64,000 bases of DNA from Rhodeus uyekii (GCA_037043235.1 JAWRVZ010000064.1:496001-560000), one strand, 5' to 3'. Positions 21,691 to 33,053 are shown, numbered from the stretch's first letter. The notes: generated by a model not told the origin, from the letters alone. Translations and numbers: made by a program.

Positions 21691-24227
21691 AATATGTTAG
21701 GAAATGTGATTTGTATATAAAGAACCAAAAAAAAACCTAGCTATGTAAATATGTAAAATTGTACCATAAAAGTTATTAAATTTGTGCTATTCTGTAAAGT
21801 AAGCATTGTGTAACTGCGCTTCTATTAGAACAGTGAATATATAAAGTCTTTGTGAAGTCTTTGAAACCCGGTACAGTCAAATCCCCTGATAGCTATCTGC
21901 CAGAGCAGCGCTTTATAGTCCAACTGTGTTGAAAGAGGCGAATGGGACATTTGTCAACATTAAGCCCTCAGAAAGCAAGGTCAGACATATCTCCACAGCG
22001 CTACTAACAACCGTCTTTCGCTTTTAATTAAAAAGAAATGCACAAAGGGAATGGTGGACATTAAAACCTCGCAGTGACACGCACATTCAAACATCTCAAC
22101 AGCTGGTAGATATGTATTTCTGCCTAATGGCCCAGAATTTAGCCAGCAGGCACAAGCGAGCGCGTTCAACCTTAACTAGTCCCTCTGGAATAAGATGATC
22201 ACATAGAACCGTCCTACTGTCTGTCAGCAAAACCATTGCTCAATGAGATAATCACCGTGGCATTTACATTATGATTCAATATGCGTGATGGCTGAACAAA
22301 GTCACACTCTACTCCAGTCACATTGCATGATATAAATAGCACAATTATCTTGAACAACAAAAAAGCATCTAAGAAAGATGGTGTCATACATATGCATGGA
22401 GAGCAGCTAATTTATTTTCACTTTCTTCAATTTCTAACACACTTAAAGAGTTAAAGTGCATCAAATTATCATAAAATATACTCTTTTTTTTGCAAAAACA
22501 ATTAACAATTTGGTTCTGTTTGTTAATGCATTAGGTATTATGAACTACCAGTGAAAAATAATTCTGCTGTATTAATTCAATATTACTTTCCCTATTAGAT
22601 AATAATGCAGACTAATACTAATTTAAAAACTCTCAAATTGTAAAAAAATAAATAAAACTTTATTGTATAATGAATTAATAATGAACAATACTACTTGTAT
22701 AACTTTAAACATTAAAAAAAAATGCATTAACTATCATTAATGCGTCAACCAATTAGTGTTAGCCTATCTGAAAATGTCGTTCATTTCTGCTCAATTAGGA
22801 TAAGTTCATGCAACATTCATGCAATGGTCGCAGATTGAACTATTTTCTCAGTTTCTCAGTAAAATCCAGAATTTAACCTTTTCCACAGGATACTAAATCA
22901 TAAGTTCGCTCAAAATAAAGAAAGCACTCTTGCTCACTGGTGTCTATTTAGTATGAATACCATCGCTAATGTATTGCTTCTCCACCTGAACTATGAGATT
23001 GCCTATGGGTATTAACTTACTATTATTGCACGTCTGAGTGCACATCTACTCTCGGTCGGCCTGCGGGGCTTGGATATCCCTGTGTCATCCACCTTCATAA
23101 CAGCTGGATTCACCAAAAGCTCTGATGTTCTCTCTGAGGAGCAGTCACAGTCTTGTAACTGGGGCAATATATCTCAGACAAAGACAAATAAAACAAACGG
23201 TGCGAAATCCAAACCCGACAAAGAGTAAAGTCATTATAAACTGGGCGAATCAGAGAGTTTTAACTCACAGTGGATGATGAGACCCGAGACACACCATCCA
23301 ATATCCTGTGAGAAAAAGACACGAACCTGAATGAGAGTACAGCTCATAAAACTGCGTGTCTGATGGTAGTTGTGTTCGCCACACCCATTCTCAATCTCAC
23401 ACACAATAGAGAAGGGGATCCTCCTAGTTACAGATCTAAATTGGACACGAGGATGCAGGTCTCAAGGGCTGATGACGGAGTAACCCCACCGGAGTACACG
23501 CTGGCGTCAAGGGATTAATATCAAACCCTCAGTGTGTTTGTGCATGAGTAAAGGGGTGGTGCAAATTGAGCTTTGTAGAAATGTGTGCATTTGTTCCATT
23601 AGAATAATGTCATGTATCACATTTGCAATAACGATGCTTCATATGGGAGAGTGCAATTCCGGTGATGTTTGCCAGACTCTGCAGGTGAGAGCTCGTCTGG
23701 AAGGCCTGTCTGCGGGCTGAAGGGGGGGCGAAAGGAAATGTGCAGTGATTAGCATGAAAGTCAGACAGAGTGGGTCCGGTTAACTTGAATGTGTTTTATC
23801 CATTTTCATTGTTTCCTTAAAGATTTGCAATAAATATATTTCAAAGATCACAGGGTTCGTCATCTGGAATGTTACACAGAAAAGCGTTCAGTTCCAAGAG
23901 CTGAGCGGAGGCGCGTCCAAGTTAAGCATTCCCATCACATAGAACACAAAAGTGTTTTATTGCTTGTGCACGGTCAGTAAAAGAGAGTGCATATTTAAAA
24001 TGACTTGACCTCTATGTGTTCTTAATAAAATTTATATTGTTTAACAATGGGATGAAGAACAAAAGTAAATAAACGATTACTGCCCAGTGCTACTTCACTC
24101 ACAGTCATAGCACATGCACAAAAGCGCCAGTATAACCAATACAAATATCTACTGTCATCATCATTTTGATTGATTTAAATGTCGTATTTGGGAACAGTTG
24201 GCACTTAGCTTTAAAAAAAAAAGATTT
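21691..24227. other. Unassigned stretch with an exon-like island at 23040-23530
   Basis: Mostly AT-rich. Partial TTAGTTAATGCATTAACT-type repeat sequence occurs around 22540-22750. From about 23040 to 23530 composition becomes more balanced, with several CpGs and splice-like CTCACAG/CTGTGAG signals around 23270-23311, which are described in the findings. No protein domain was recognised. Confidence 0.35.
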
Positions 24228-25224
24228 TAAAGGGGACCTATTATATTTCTGGTATGTAAATACACCACAGATAATTTTTATACCATGATGTAAATGCCCA
24301 TTTTTATTTTTATTTTTCATGCATGTGTTTTTAAATGCAAATGAGCTATGCTTTTCATAGAGGGCGAGGCCAGTATTGCACAGCATACTCTACCATAAAC
24401 TATCTCTATTGAGGTCATGTGACATTGCGGTTCTTCACCATCATGAATGTTTAGTATCTGCATGCTTTTTAATGCTGATATATGGTTTTCTGAGTGCGCA
24501 CACATGAAGCACAAGCATAGAAAGTCAGACAATGAATCCCGCTGGTATTAAACTAAGTTCTCTTTCATACAGTATAGCACTTAAACTGTCAAATATACAC
24601 AAGATTAAGTCAAAAACACATAGTTCACATAAACACAGTCGGTTATGTCTGTTAACGTAAACAGTATGTAAAGGATTCACATGTGTATATCAGATCCATG
24701 TAAGTGAAAGAAGCACAATATACAGCACCCACTGCAATATATGCTGTTAATATGAATCAAACAGCAAAGGAAACACAGAAAATCACTCACTGCTCTTGAT
24801 TTAATAACATTAGTAGCTTAAATAAGAATACGTTTCTCACTTGAATGCTCTGGTGAGGAGATCAACATGGCGGACTGTGGACTTTTCACTATGGATGGGG
24901 TCTGTGCAAATAGGGTAGAGCAGGGGTGCCCAAACTTTTTCCTATGAAGGGCCAAAAATCAAACTTGATTGAGAGCCGTGGGTCAAAAGTAAATTTTGCA
25001 TCATAAATCAAATTGTATTACATTAAAGTTGCTATGGGTTTATTTATTTCATTGTATTTAAAATAAATATAAAACAACTTTAATCTGATTCACTAATGCA
25101 GTTTTATTTGTAAAGCTTTGCTTTTTAATGAACAATTTAAATGGGCAGCAATCCCCAAGTGTTCAATGTAAAATACAGTTCAGTGCCAAATACACAATCA
25201 ATAATAAAACCATATGTCAGTGAC

Positions 25225-25386
25225 CTAATGAGAGATATGAAGCTGGTCCTTATTTTTCAGAAGATTGGTCTGTAGCTGACTAACAGACAAAGACAAGATA
25301 TTATGTAGGTGAGAGTCAGTTATTTGGCTTCTTAGTTTACTCTTGTTCAAGTTCATCAGACTGAAAGTCTGCTCGCAGAGGTAGGT
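25225..25386 (-). pseudogene. hAT transposase C-terminal (dimerisation) remnant
   Basis: Reading the minus strand from 25386, the frame gives YLCEQTFSLMNLNKSKLRS followed by ITDSHLHNILSLS and ends at TAG (25225-25227). The CEQ-FS-MN--KS--RS--TD-HL pattern is characteristic of the hAT C-terminal dimerisation region. This piece is open for its whole 53 residues, but it is cut off from the BED finger part by the MITE at 25388 and by loss of the central domain. Confidence 0.75.
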
Positions 25387-25387
25387 A

Positions 25388-25742
25388 CAGTAATCCCTCG
25401 CCACTTCGCGGCCTAATATTCAAAAATATTAATCAAAAAATAAAAGTTAAAAAATACCCCCATGTACAGCCGTATTGCTGAAAGCAGCGTTGTTTCCTCG
25501 TGACGCGAGAGAAACGGTTTCCCAGGATGCCAGACAAAGAGAGAAACTATCTCAGAGGCTTTGAACACGCCCACGGCACTCAGACAAGACACGTGATTGG
25601 TTCCCAGCGCGAGCTCGACCTCGGCCAATGAGAGTACGAGTGGATGCATCCTGTGAGCTGATTGGCTGATCCTACTTCGCTGATTTTCACCTATCGCGAT
25701 AGTTCCGGTCCTCATTAACTGCAATAAACGAGGGATTCACTG
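25388..25742 (+). mobile_element. Tigger/pogo-like MITE, copy B (TSD TA)
   Basis: The 355-bp element starts CAGTAATCCCTCGCCACTTC and ends AACGAGGGATTCACTG, flanked by TA on both sides (25386-25387 and 25743-25744). The imperfect inverted ends and TA target are typical of pogo/Tigger non-autonomous elements. It matches copy A at 352-714 in inverse orientation. The 103-residue minus-strand frame inside it has no transposase motif. Confidence 0.85.
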
Positions 25743-26115
25743 TACTGCCAAACAGAGACCGTATCACTGATGATGAAGGAAGATGCAGCACGCTCTGTTC
25801 AGATCGAATTCCAGCAAGCAGCTCGTGAGCCTGCTGTTTTGCGTCTCGCCGCTGTACTTTGAGAAAGCTGCACAATGTTTTGTTTCATAATGACGACGGA
25901 TATTGTACTCATTTAAAACAGCAACAGACTGTTTGCAAACTAGACATATTGCCTTTGACTTCTGTGAATAAAAACTCATCTTCCCCAGCTTTTAAAAAAA
26001 ATATCTCTTGTCGGTGTGCCACTGCCTTGATTTCTCCATTATTGCGTTTAATTTGTTGACGTTTATTGACGTCATGTGTCGCAAAGCACGCAGTGCTGCG
26101 CCTTGAATTGCGCAT
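25743..26115 (-). pseudogene. hAT transposase N-terminal remnant with BED zinc finger
   Basis: In one frame (25764-25979) the sequence shows CLVCKQSVAVLNEYNIRRH then YETKH, a C-x2-C...H-x4-H BED-type finger as found in hAT transposases and their domesticated GTF2IRD2/ZBED relatives. The lead-in FLFTEVKG is in a different frame (25909-26115), and KVQRRDAKQQAHELLAGIRS continues in a third (25687-25875). So there are at least two frameshifts within 300 bp. The start codon is undetermined. Not functional. Confidence 0.75.
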
Positions 26116-26433
26116 TTACAATAAATTTAATAAATTTACATTTAATTTCAGTTTACTCTGTTGTAGTTCAACTATAAAACAAACAAAATTGTTATGTAAA
26201 ATTAGAAATGACAATCTGTGTCGAAGGTATCTCGCCCTCGCCCTCTCTCTCTCTCTCTCTCCTCGGACGGTTCGGCGGGCCAAATCAAAGGCCCTAGTTT
26301 GGGCACCCCGTCGTGGACGGGGCCTGTACAATGTGATGTCACAAATGCTAGAATTTGTGAACAGCTTGTTTGGAGACAGTGCTTATGATTTATGAGGATT
26401 CAAAAAAGAGTGGGTGGATTTTTACCATTGTAA

Positions 26434-27038
26434 AGGGCCAGTCACACAGCTAATCATGCACGAATCACTCACAAATCACGCACAGATTGGGTTTGTGCGT
26501 GCTTGTGCGTCGAGAAATTGACCAAAGTTTTCCACAAAGTTTTCGCCCGACGCATGAATCACTGACGCAGCGCGTCCAAATACGCATACTTCGCGAACGT
26601 TCCACGTACAAGCACTCAGAATTCACATTGTCAGTGGATGTCAGTGGAATGAACGTGATACGTGCACGGTTCATGCGTGATATGAAGGTGGGCCGTCAGC
26701 GGACGGACGTGGACGTGCGCAGTTTCGAAGCAGTTCCGACGCATAAGCACTGACGGCCGACGTGTGTCCCACGCATAGTCACGCATACTCGACGCATAAA
26801 CTACGCACGCAGACTCATGAATAACGCACAGCGATGCAGAGTTGCGCGTCTGAAAAAATTTTAACCGTAAAAAACTCAAAATCACGCACAAACCGCCTTC
26901 GAAGCACATCCACTTACAATCACTGACGGTCCACGTTAGTTCCACCGACGAATTATGCATACGACGCACGCTCTGCGCAGGAAAAATCTGTGCGTAATTC
27001 GTGTGTGATTCATGCGTTTTCGCTGTGTGACTGGCCCT
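26434..27038. mobile_element. Harbinger-like MITE, copy 1 (TSD TAA)
   Basis: The 605-bp element has perfect 17-bp terminal inverted repeats, AGGGCCAGTCACACAGC at the left and its inverse at the right. A longer imperfect inverted match extends to about 55 bp. It is flanked by TAA on both sides (26431-26433 and 27039-27041), the TWA target expected of PIF/Harbinger elements. It is unusually CpG-rich, with many ACGCA/TGCGT motifs. A 180-residue minus-strand open frame crosses the right edge of the element and is spurious. Confidence 0.85.
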
Positions 27039-27125
27039 TAAGGTGGTTGTGTACACACACTGCCGACATATATTTCTGTTCAAACACCATGTAAAAGTGA
27101 ATAATGCATAATAGGTCTCATTTAA

Positions 27126-28485
27126 GTAAAAAAAAAAATCATTTGGCTTCAGAAGTCTTGCACACTTGTCCATTGCAATGTAGCACAGTTAGTATGGACA
27201 ACTTTTTTTGCATGGTTTTTTTGGAGTTTACAGTCAAAAACTCTCAAAGGCAGATGGATATTCTCTTAATCATCTCTTTTTGTGTTTCAAAGAAGAATTA
27301 TATATCAAATGCATTATGACCAACATGAAGAAATGTTCAGTATAGCAAAACACAAACATGGGTTTCACAATTATTTAGGCCATTTTATTTTCTAATAAAA
27401 AAACATTAGCATGGCCACTGACACCTCAGGGGCTTTTTTATTAATATCCAAGCCCTGGACCTGATCCTTTTAATCAATACAAGCTCATTTGAACTTTATA
27501 AAAAATTTATATGCAACAAAAATCATATAACAGTCTGTTCATTTTTCATTACAACAACTGGGGAAAGCGATTTCCTTCAGAAAGTGTTTACTGAGAAAAT
27601 ATTCCGAAGCTACCATATTTAGCCACAGTAAACAAACACATCATCATCTACCCCACCATTTTTATGGAGTGATGGAACAATCTATTGCAAAAATTGCAGA
27701 GCTAGTCTACAGAACACCATTAAAGCTTTATTAAACAGATTACTCCTGGAAATAAGAAAAGGACATCTGGCTTGATGCCATTTATAAACGTAAGACGGAA
27801 AGAGTTTTATGTATGGTTTAATCAAACGCACATTTGGTATACATACAAACCCACACACACACACACACACTGAATTATTTCAGGGTCATTTCCTGTATTG
27901 ATGTAAAGCTGCACACACAAAGACATGACCTCTCTGTTAATGAACGAGGAAAAAAGGGTAGGAAATTATTTTTCAGGTTGAAAATATTTGGAATTTTTCA
28001 ACAACTCTTGGCCTTGGAATATTAATATGAATTAGTGTGGCAATACTAACTGAACGTGAACATGTAATTTTTTTTCTACCCCAAAACATCCATCATTCCT
28101 GTGGCAGACCCTCTAACCTTGACTTGTAAACAGGCAGGGGGAAAAGCTGTCCTCAACTAAAAACGTACGGTTCTAGATTGAAGGGCATTTCTACGCACAA
28201 GCAGCATCACCTCGGGTCATTCGATTTGGATTTCTTTAAAGAGCTGTCAGCCTGTGAGGAAATGCATTTCCTTTTTTTTGATAGATCATCTGCATTTTAA
28301 AATATACGTGTCCTTCTCCACCTTAACCTTTAACCTTCATGAGACATTCTACAGGCCTGGGAATTTAATTTAGTTTCAACTTTACTTAAGTTTTGCATGC
28401 AATGCCATTTTTCCCATGATTCATAGAGCCAGCTTCCCTTGATGAAAATAGCAATTATCACGAGTCAACTGATAACCTCATAGCG
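27126..28485. other. Unassigned intergenic stretch
   Basis: AT-rich; a short CA tract near 27851-27870, otherwise no recognised feature. Confidence 0.4.
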
Positions 28486-28722
28486 AAAGTTCACCAAAAA
28501 AAGGGAACAATTTGTCATCATTTATTTCCCCTCACGTTGTCATAAGCCTACATGTAGAAATTGTCTGAAAAAATAAGTAAGTAATAATTAAAGAAGAATG
28601 AATGATTGAATATTGACTGATAAGGGGAAGATAATAAATGATTATCTAAAATATATGATGACCCATCCCTTCATTTAAGAATGGAGAACTTTGAATTATG
28701 TCCTTTAAATTTTTCTTGGGTG
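28486..28722 (+). mobile_element. 5' part of a GTTCACC/GTGAACT-ended MITE
   Basis: AAAGTTCACCAAAAAAAGGG followed by TTTGTCATCATTTATTTCCC and CTCACGTTGTCATAAGCCT matches the start of a very common fish MITE (AGTTCACCCAAAAATG-type start). The matching 3' end lies at 29365-29398, beyond another inserted element. Confidence 0.55.
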
Positions 28723-28958
28723 GGTTTCACAGACATGTTTTAGATTAAGCCAGGATTAAGTAGGATTAAGGATTAAGTCTTAGTTCAATTAAGATGTTTA
28801 AGTAGTTTCTATAAACATATCTTATAAAAAAAGAACAGTACTGTTGTGCATCTTGAAACAAAAGAATGGTGCTGTCATATATTAAGTTTATTTTAGTAGA
28901 AACAACTCAAACGTGCATTTTTGGTCTGGGACTAGGCTTAAGTCTTGTCTGTGAAACC
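28723..28958. mobile_element. MITE with GGTTTCACAGACA terminal inverted repeats
   Basis: The 236-bp element has perfect 13-bp inverted termini, GGTTTCACAGACA and TGTCTGTGAAACC. The internal AAGCCAGGATTAAG, TTCAATTAAGATGTTTAAGT and CTGGGACTAGGCTTAAG blocks mark a familiar cyprinid MITE. It lies between the two end-like pieces at 28486-28722 and 29365-29398. Confidence 0.8.
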
Positions 28959-29364
28959 AGGGGTATATATTTTATATGTCCATATGCAAGTGATTACATT
29001 AAAAAAAGCATGTGAAATGGAAAACAATAAACCCTGATATCCTCCTATATTCAGTCCGAAGCAATTGCTCTGTTTATTATTGCAGGAAGTCAGGCAATCA
29101 ATGATGGGAAATAAGAGCTGCACTGTCCAACAACATAGTACATACAGGCCCAATAAGGAACTGTCGTTGTGATGTGCGTTTATAGATTGTACATCCAGAG
29201 ATCGTAAAACTTAACTGATCTATGAGTTATAATTACCACATGAGTGAAACAACCAATTATTCATGATATACATTTAAACACAGGTATTCCTGAGATATGT
29301 TCATAGAGACTAGTTAGAAGTAGAAAGGATGAGTCCAGTTGGAATAGCAGGAGAGGAAATGAGG
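28959..29364. other. Unassigned sequence between MITE pieces
   Basis: About 400 bp without a recognised repeat block; it is not clear whether it belongs to the surrounding MITE or is host DNA. Confidence 0.35.
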
Positions 29365-29398
29365 ACAGAATTTTCATTTTTGTGTGAACTACTCCTTT
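29365..29398 (+). mobile_element. 3' end of a GTTCACC/GTGAACT-ended MITE
   Basis: GACAGAATTTTCATTTTTGT followed by GTGAACTACTCCTTTAAATT is the standard right end of the MITE whose left end appears at 28486. Similar ends occur at about 34210-34256; similar left ends are near 41803 and 54880. Confidence 0.5.
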
Positions 29399-30099
29399 AA
29401 ATTAAACTAACGTTTCTGGGAAATTGGAAGTACCATTTACAGAAGAATTCCTGATCCAGCAGAGATTACCTGTCATATGTTCTCTCCCATCCCTTTACCT
29501 CTGTCACAGGATATCCTAACACAGGAAAAGGCTAAATGTTGCCTTGACAACAGTAGCATGAATCACCCAGGATTTCTGTAGTATCCTGCTGAGGGCTTCC
29601 TGTACTGGACCATCAGGCTTCAGTCGATGACCTTTTGTCAACGGAACAGCATGACGGCCTGTGCAGTCTTTTATTGTTCCTCCTGTCAGCACAGGGTAGA
29701 CATCTGAATGTATTCAATATTTATATGATATTTGCTCTGAATTTGTGAATACACAAGGAAATTACAATTTATTGTAAGAAAAGATCAGACTGGAAGAGGA
29801 AGTCAGGTCAGGTGATGAGTAGCCTAAAAGGAAATGAGAGGGAGGAGGACATATGATGCTGTGACAGCAGTAAAATGAAAGCGTTTGCTGGAAAGGAAGA
29901 CAGGGGTGTGAGAGTCATTTGAACATTTGATGTAACTCAGTTACATTAGAACATTAGAAGGATGTGTCTATCAACCGAACATCTCCACGTATCTCTTCTC
30001 ATAAATATACAACATGTGCCATAGCTCACCATATGAAATCAAATCATTCCAGAAAAAACAACGACTTTAGAGTTCTGAGAATACTTAAATGCATGTTTA
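29399..30099. other. Unassigned intergenic stretch
   Basis: No recognised repeat or exon. Confidence 0.4.
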
Positions 30100-30650
30100 G
30101 GCCACGTCCACACGATGCCGGCGCGTTCCTTATCCAATCTTTTTTTTCCTCGTTAAAAAAAAAAATCAGCATCCACACGATACCACTGAAACCGACTGAA
30201 TCCGGTGTAGTTTATATGCCAGACCAGTATGGGGCGCTGTAATTCTGCCACAGATAATACACTATACACAGAGAAGAAGACTTTGACCATGCACATTGTT
30301 GTTGCTGTTCAGTGTTGCCAGATTGCTAGTTACCTTTTTGTCACGTCCGACCGGGAAAAATGCATTGGGCTGGTTGATAAAATTTGGGATGGCTTTTGAT
30401 GCATAAAATCGCTCAACATTTTCATTATTTATAAGAGTACGCACTTTGGGCTGGTATTTTTTTTTAAATGGGAGGGTTTTAAGCTGTAGCTGCGCTGGAA
30501 TCTTCAGTCCAATCTGGCAACACTGTTGCTGTTACTGTGACGCAGCCGACACGTGATGTCATGACATCATTGGTAAACAAAAAATATACGGATTGGCCGT
30601 CCACACGAGACCGCAAGGGTGTCGGATTCAGATCTATCCACTTTAGGACC
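30100..30650 (+). mobile_element. GGCCACGTCCACACG-type DNA element, 3' truncated, with nested MITE
   Basis: The left end GGCCACGTCCACACGATGCC is typical of a fish non-autonomous DNA transposon. CCGTCCACACGAGACCG recurs internally at about 30598, and the expected inverse GTGTGGACGTGGCC right end is absent. A hAT-type MITE (30310-30525) lies inside. Exact right edge uncertain. Confidence 0.5.
30310..30525. mobile_element. hAT-type MITE, CAGTGTTGCCAGATTG termini (TSD TTGCTGTT)
   Basis: The 216-bp element has perfect 16-bp inverted ends, CAGTGTTGCCAGATTG and CAATCTGGCAACACTG, allowing for the exact edge. It is flanked by a perfect 8-bp duplication TTGCTGTT (30302-30309 and 30526-30533). The 8-bp duplication and CAG...CTG ends assign it to hAT. 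Non-coding; nested in the older GGCCACGTCC element. Confidence 0.9.
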
Positions 30651-32999
30651 CGCCTAGTCTCTCATGATTACAGCCTTGCCTTCCTCTAAACTTTATGATC
30701 ATTGATAAATACATTTTTTCTGTCAACTTTCCTTTGTTTATGGTAAGCACAGTCTTAAATTAGTTAAAAGTGTTAAAGTGCAGTGTAGTTAAAGTGTGAG
30801 CATATGTGTGTCAGAGCCGCATCAGGCCTTAACGTGACAGCAGCATAATAAACTTGCTGCTTTCAGTATCATTAATGTTAATCAAAGAACAAAAGAAAAA
30901 GAATTCTACCCTTGATGAAACATTTTAATAAGGATACATGTATATTAAATTTTATATTTAATTCAGTGACGACTATGCAGTGTTTGATTATTCAATGTCT
31001 GTATATTTACCTGCAAGACCTACCTAAAAATCTTAAAGCACTGTTTACAAAGTTGCATGGGTAAAAAACAATGAAAACAAAAAATTGTGCATTTTGTCAG
31101 GGCAAGGAAAAATCTGAACCAGTCTAGCAAAAGCAAAAGCAAAAAAAAAAAAGTAAAAGAAAAAAAAAGTGGCACAGCTAAATGTGCTAAATTACACTGG
31201 GTTTATGTGAAGATTCTTTTAAGTTCAGTAAAATTAAAAGTTATCATATTGTACAGCCTATAAAAGAATACAATTGATGGCTTTCAACTATTAATATATA
31301 TATATATTTGATGCTACATTTTTATTTAAATTAGACAGGAGAGTCAGGGGGGAAAAAAGCACAAGTAGCATTAAAAAATGAATATGATAAAATATTATAT
31401 TCATAAAATAATATATATCACCAAATATTATTATTCATTTTTCTTAATGTTGGTATTGTTTTTTTCTTATTAATTGCCATTTTATATCAAAATATTTTCT
31501 TGTTAATAATAATAATAATTATTATTATTATTTTTTGATGTAATTTAATAATATACAGACACATTAAAAAAGACAGATACACATTATTTTTGCTATACAT
31601 TCTTATTTAATGATAATAAAAAAAACTTTCCACATGCTTATTACATACTAGTATCATATACATCTAGAATACTTGTCATACTATACTTGTCATACTATAT
31701 TAATTCAATTCAGTCAACTTGATCTTCAACATTACAAATGAAAGGAAAATAATAGCAGGCATGATTTTTAGGCATCTCTTACTTACTTGCCCATCCTTCA
31801 TGTTCTATTAAAAGAATTGGTGTCTAATTATCATCTTGGAAATATTGAAACTCTCATTAAGTAATGAATTAAGAAATTGATGGCTGAAATGACAAATGTA
31901 CAACATATTAGGTGTAAAACAATTCTCAAACAAACTAGGAAAATGTTCCGTGGAATCATATAGTGCTCATAACTGGAGAATTAGTCAATTTAGTCACGGG
32001 AGATGGAAAATCAGTCCCTGGATACCAAAAGAAACTCGTATTGTTTTTAGATCAGTGAGGTGTTTAAAGAGGGAGGGGTAAGACTCTCTCTTGAGAAATT
32101 GGTGGTATATTGCACAGGTGGCAGTAGTTAACAGCAGGGGTGAGCTGATATGTTTTTACACACTCTCTCTGTTTGTTTTTCGGTCCTTCACTCTGTCTAC
32201 ACAGCTAGTGAGGCAAAACAACTAAAAAATGTCCTCTCTGAACATTTGAGCTTTCTACTGAAATGCATGTTGGTGACTGCAAACACTTCAGACCATTGTT
32301 CAATATTAAACTGATACAGTCTAGTTGTTCTTAGTTGCTTGTAATGCAATACAAAATTCTGAAGTAACAAGAGAAAATAAATAAAGACTACAATTTTGGA
32401 CAGCTGTGTAGTTGATTGGCTTTCAAGCAGGTGTCATGGTGATGATTTTCACAGACAAGGGAACACTGGTCAGTCTGTCTGACAGAGAAATACAGTGGCA
32501 CTAAACAGCAGCAGGAGTGGTAAAACTATTAGGTCAGTGTGTGTTTGAGAGGGGTAAAGCAGGACTAACGTTATTCTAACAGCTCTCGGGTCATTAGCAC
32601 TCCGTGGGGAAACCAGCATGGGAGCGTTTCACAAGACCAACCTCAACACAGACACCTGAACTCATATGCAGTTAGATAAAGAGATGACAGTTTGACCATG
32701 GATCTCTGAGTGAGAACAGGTCAGGCTTTGATGAAAGCGAATGGAGATTCCATTTGAATGTGTCATCTGGAAAACACAGATGTATACATTCATCATTCAG
32801 GGGTTTGAGCATCAAAGCTGTTTGTGGGTTTAAATGCAGGTTAAAGACAGCAACTTGAAAAAAAGTGATAGACCATGATAGAAAGATTAAAATATTTAGA
32901 AAAATCTTTCCTAAAATTGAGCATGTACACTCAAAATAAAACAGAATTTTGGTGACCCGAGTTTGTATTCCAGCTCATCCCCTTCCTGTCTACTCAATG
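30651..32999. other. Unassigned intergenic stretch
   Basis: AT-rich with A-runs near 31140-31170 and a short (AAT)n/(ATT)n palindromic run near 31507-31532. No exon or transposon terminus recognised. Confidence 0.4.
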
Positions 33000-33014
33000 G
33001 CCATACCGAGTACA

Positions 33015-33017
<3 letters not shown>

Positions 33018-33042
<25 letters not shown>
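33018..33042. repeat. (CA)n(TA)n microsatellite
   Basis: About 12 AC units running into a short TA tract that directly abuts the pogo-like fragment at 33054. Confidence 0.85.

Positions 33043-33053
<11 letters not shown>

Larger units (their letters stand above)
24921..26309 (-). mobile_element. hAT-type transposon, decayed, split by a Tigger-like MITE
   Basis: The left terminus CAGGGGTGCCCAAACTTTTT and right terminus AGTTTGGGCACCCC form a hAT-like inverted pair. Inside, on the minus strand, are remnants of a BED-finger transposase (about 25743-26115) and of its C-terminal dimerisation region (25225-25386). The expected central catalytic region is absent, and the Tigger-like MITE at 25388-25742 lies between the two pieces. 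A clean 8-bp target duplication was not found. Confidence 0.75.
24228..27125. mobile_element. Outer MITE split by later insertions (AGGGGACCTATTAT termini)
   Basis: The left end reads AAAGGGGACCTATTAT and the right end ATAATAGGTCTCATTT, an imperfect inverted pair. Between them, pieces of one element are separated by a hAT element (24921-26309) and a Harbinger-like MITE (26434-27038). Removing the latter together with one TAA restores ACCATTGTAAGGTGGTTGTG, continuous across the insertion. The GGGTGGATTTTTA and TGTACACACACTGCC blocks on either side belong to a common fish element of this type. Confidence 0.7.

Noticed and set aside
26631..27173. 180-residue minus-strand open frame, the longest in the window
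   Set aside because: It crosses the right boundary of a Harbinger-like MITE into the outer MITE. It has no domain, and its length is explained by the CpG- and CAC-rich, stop-poor composition of the element.
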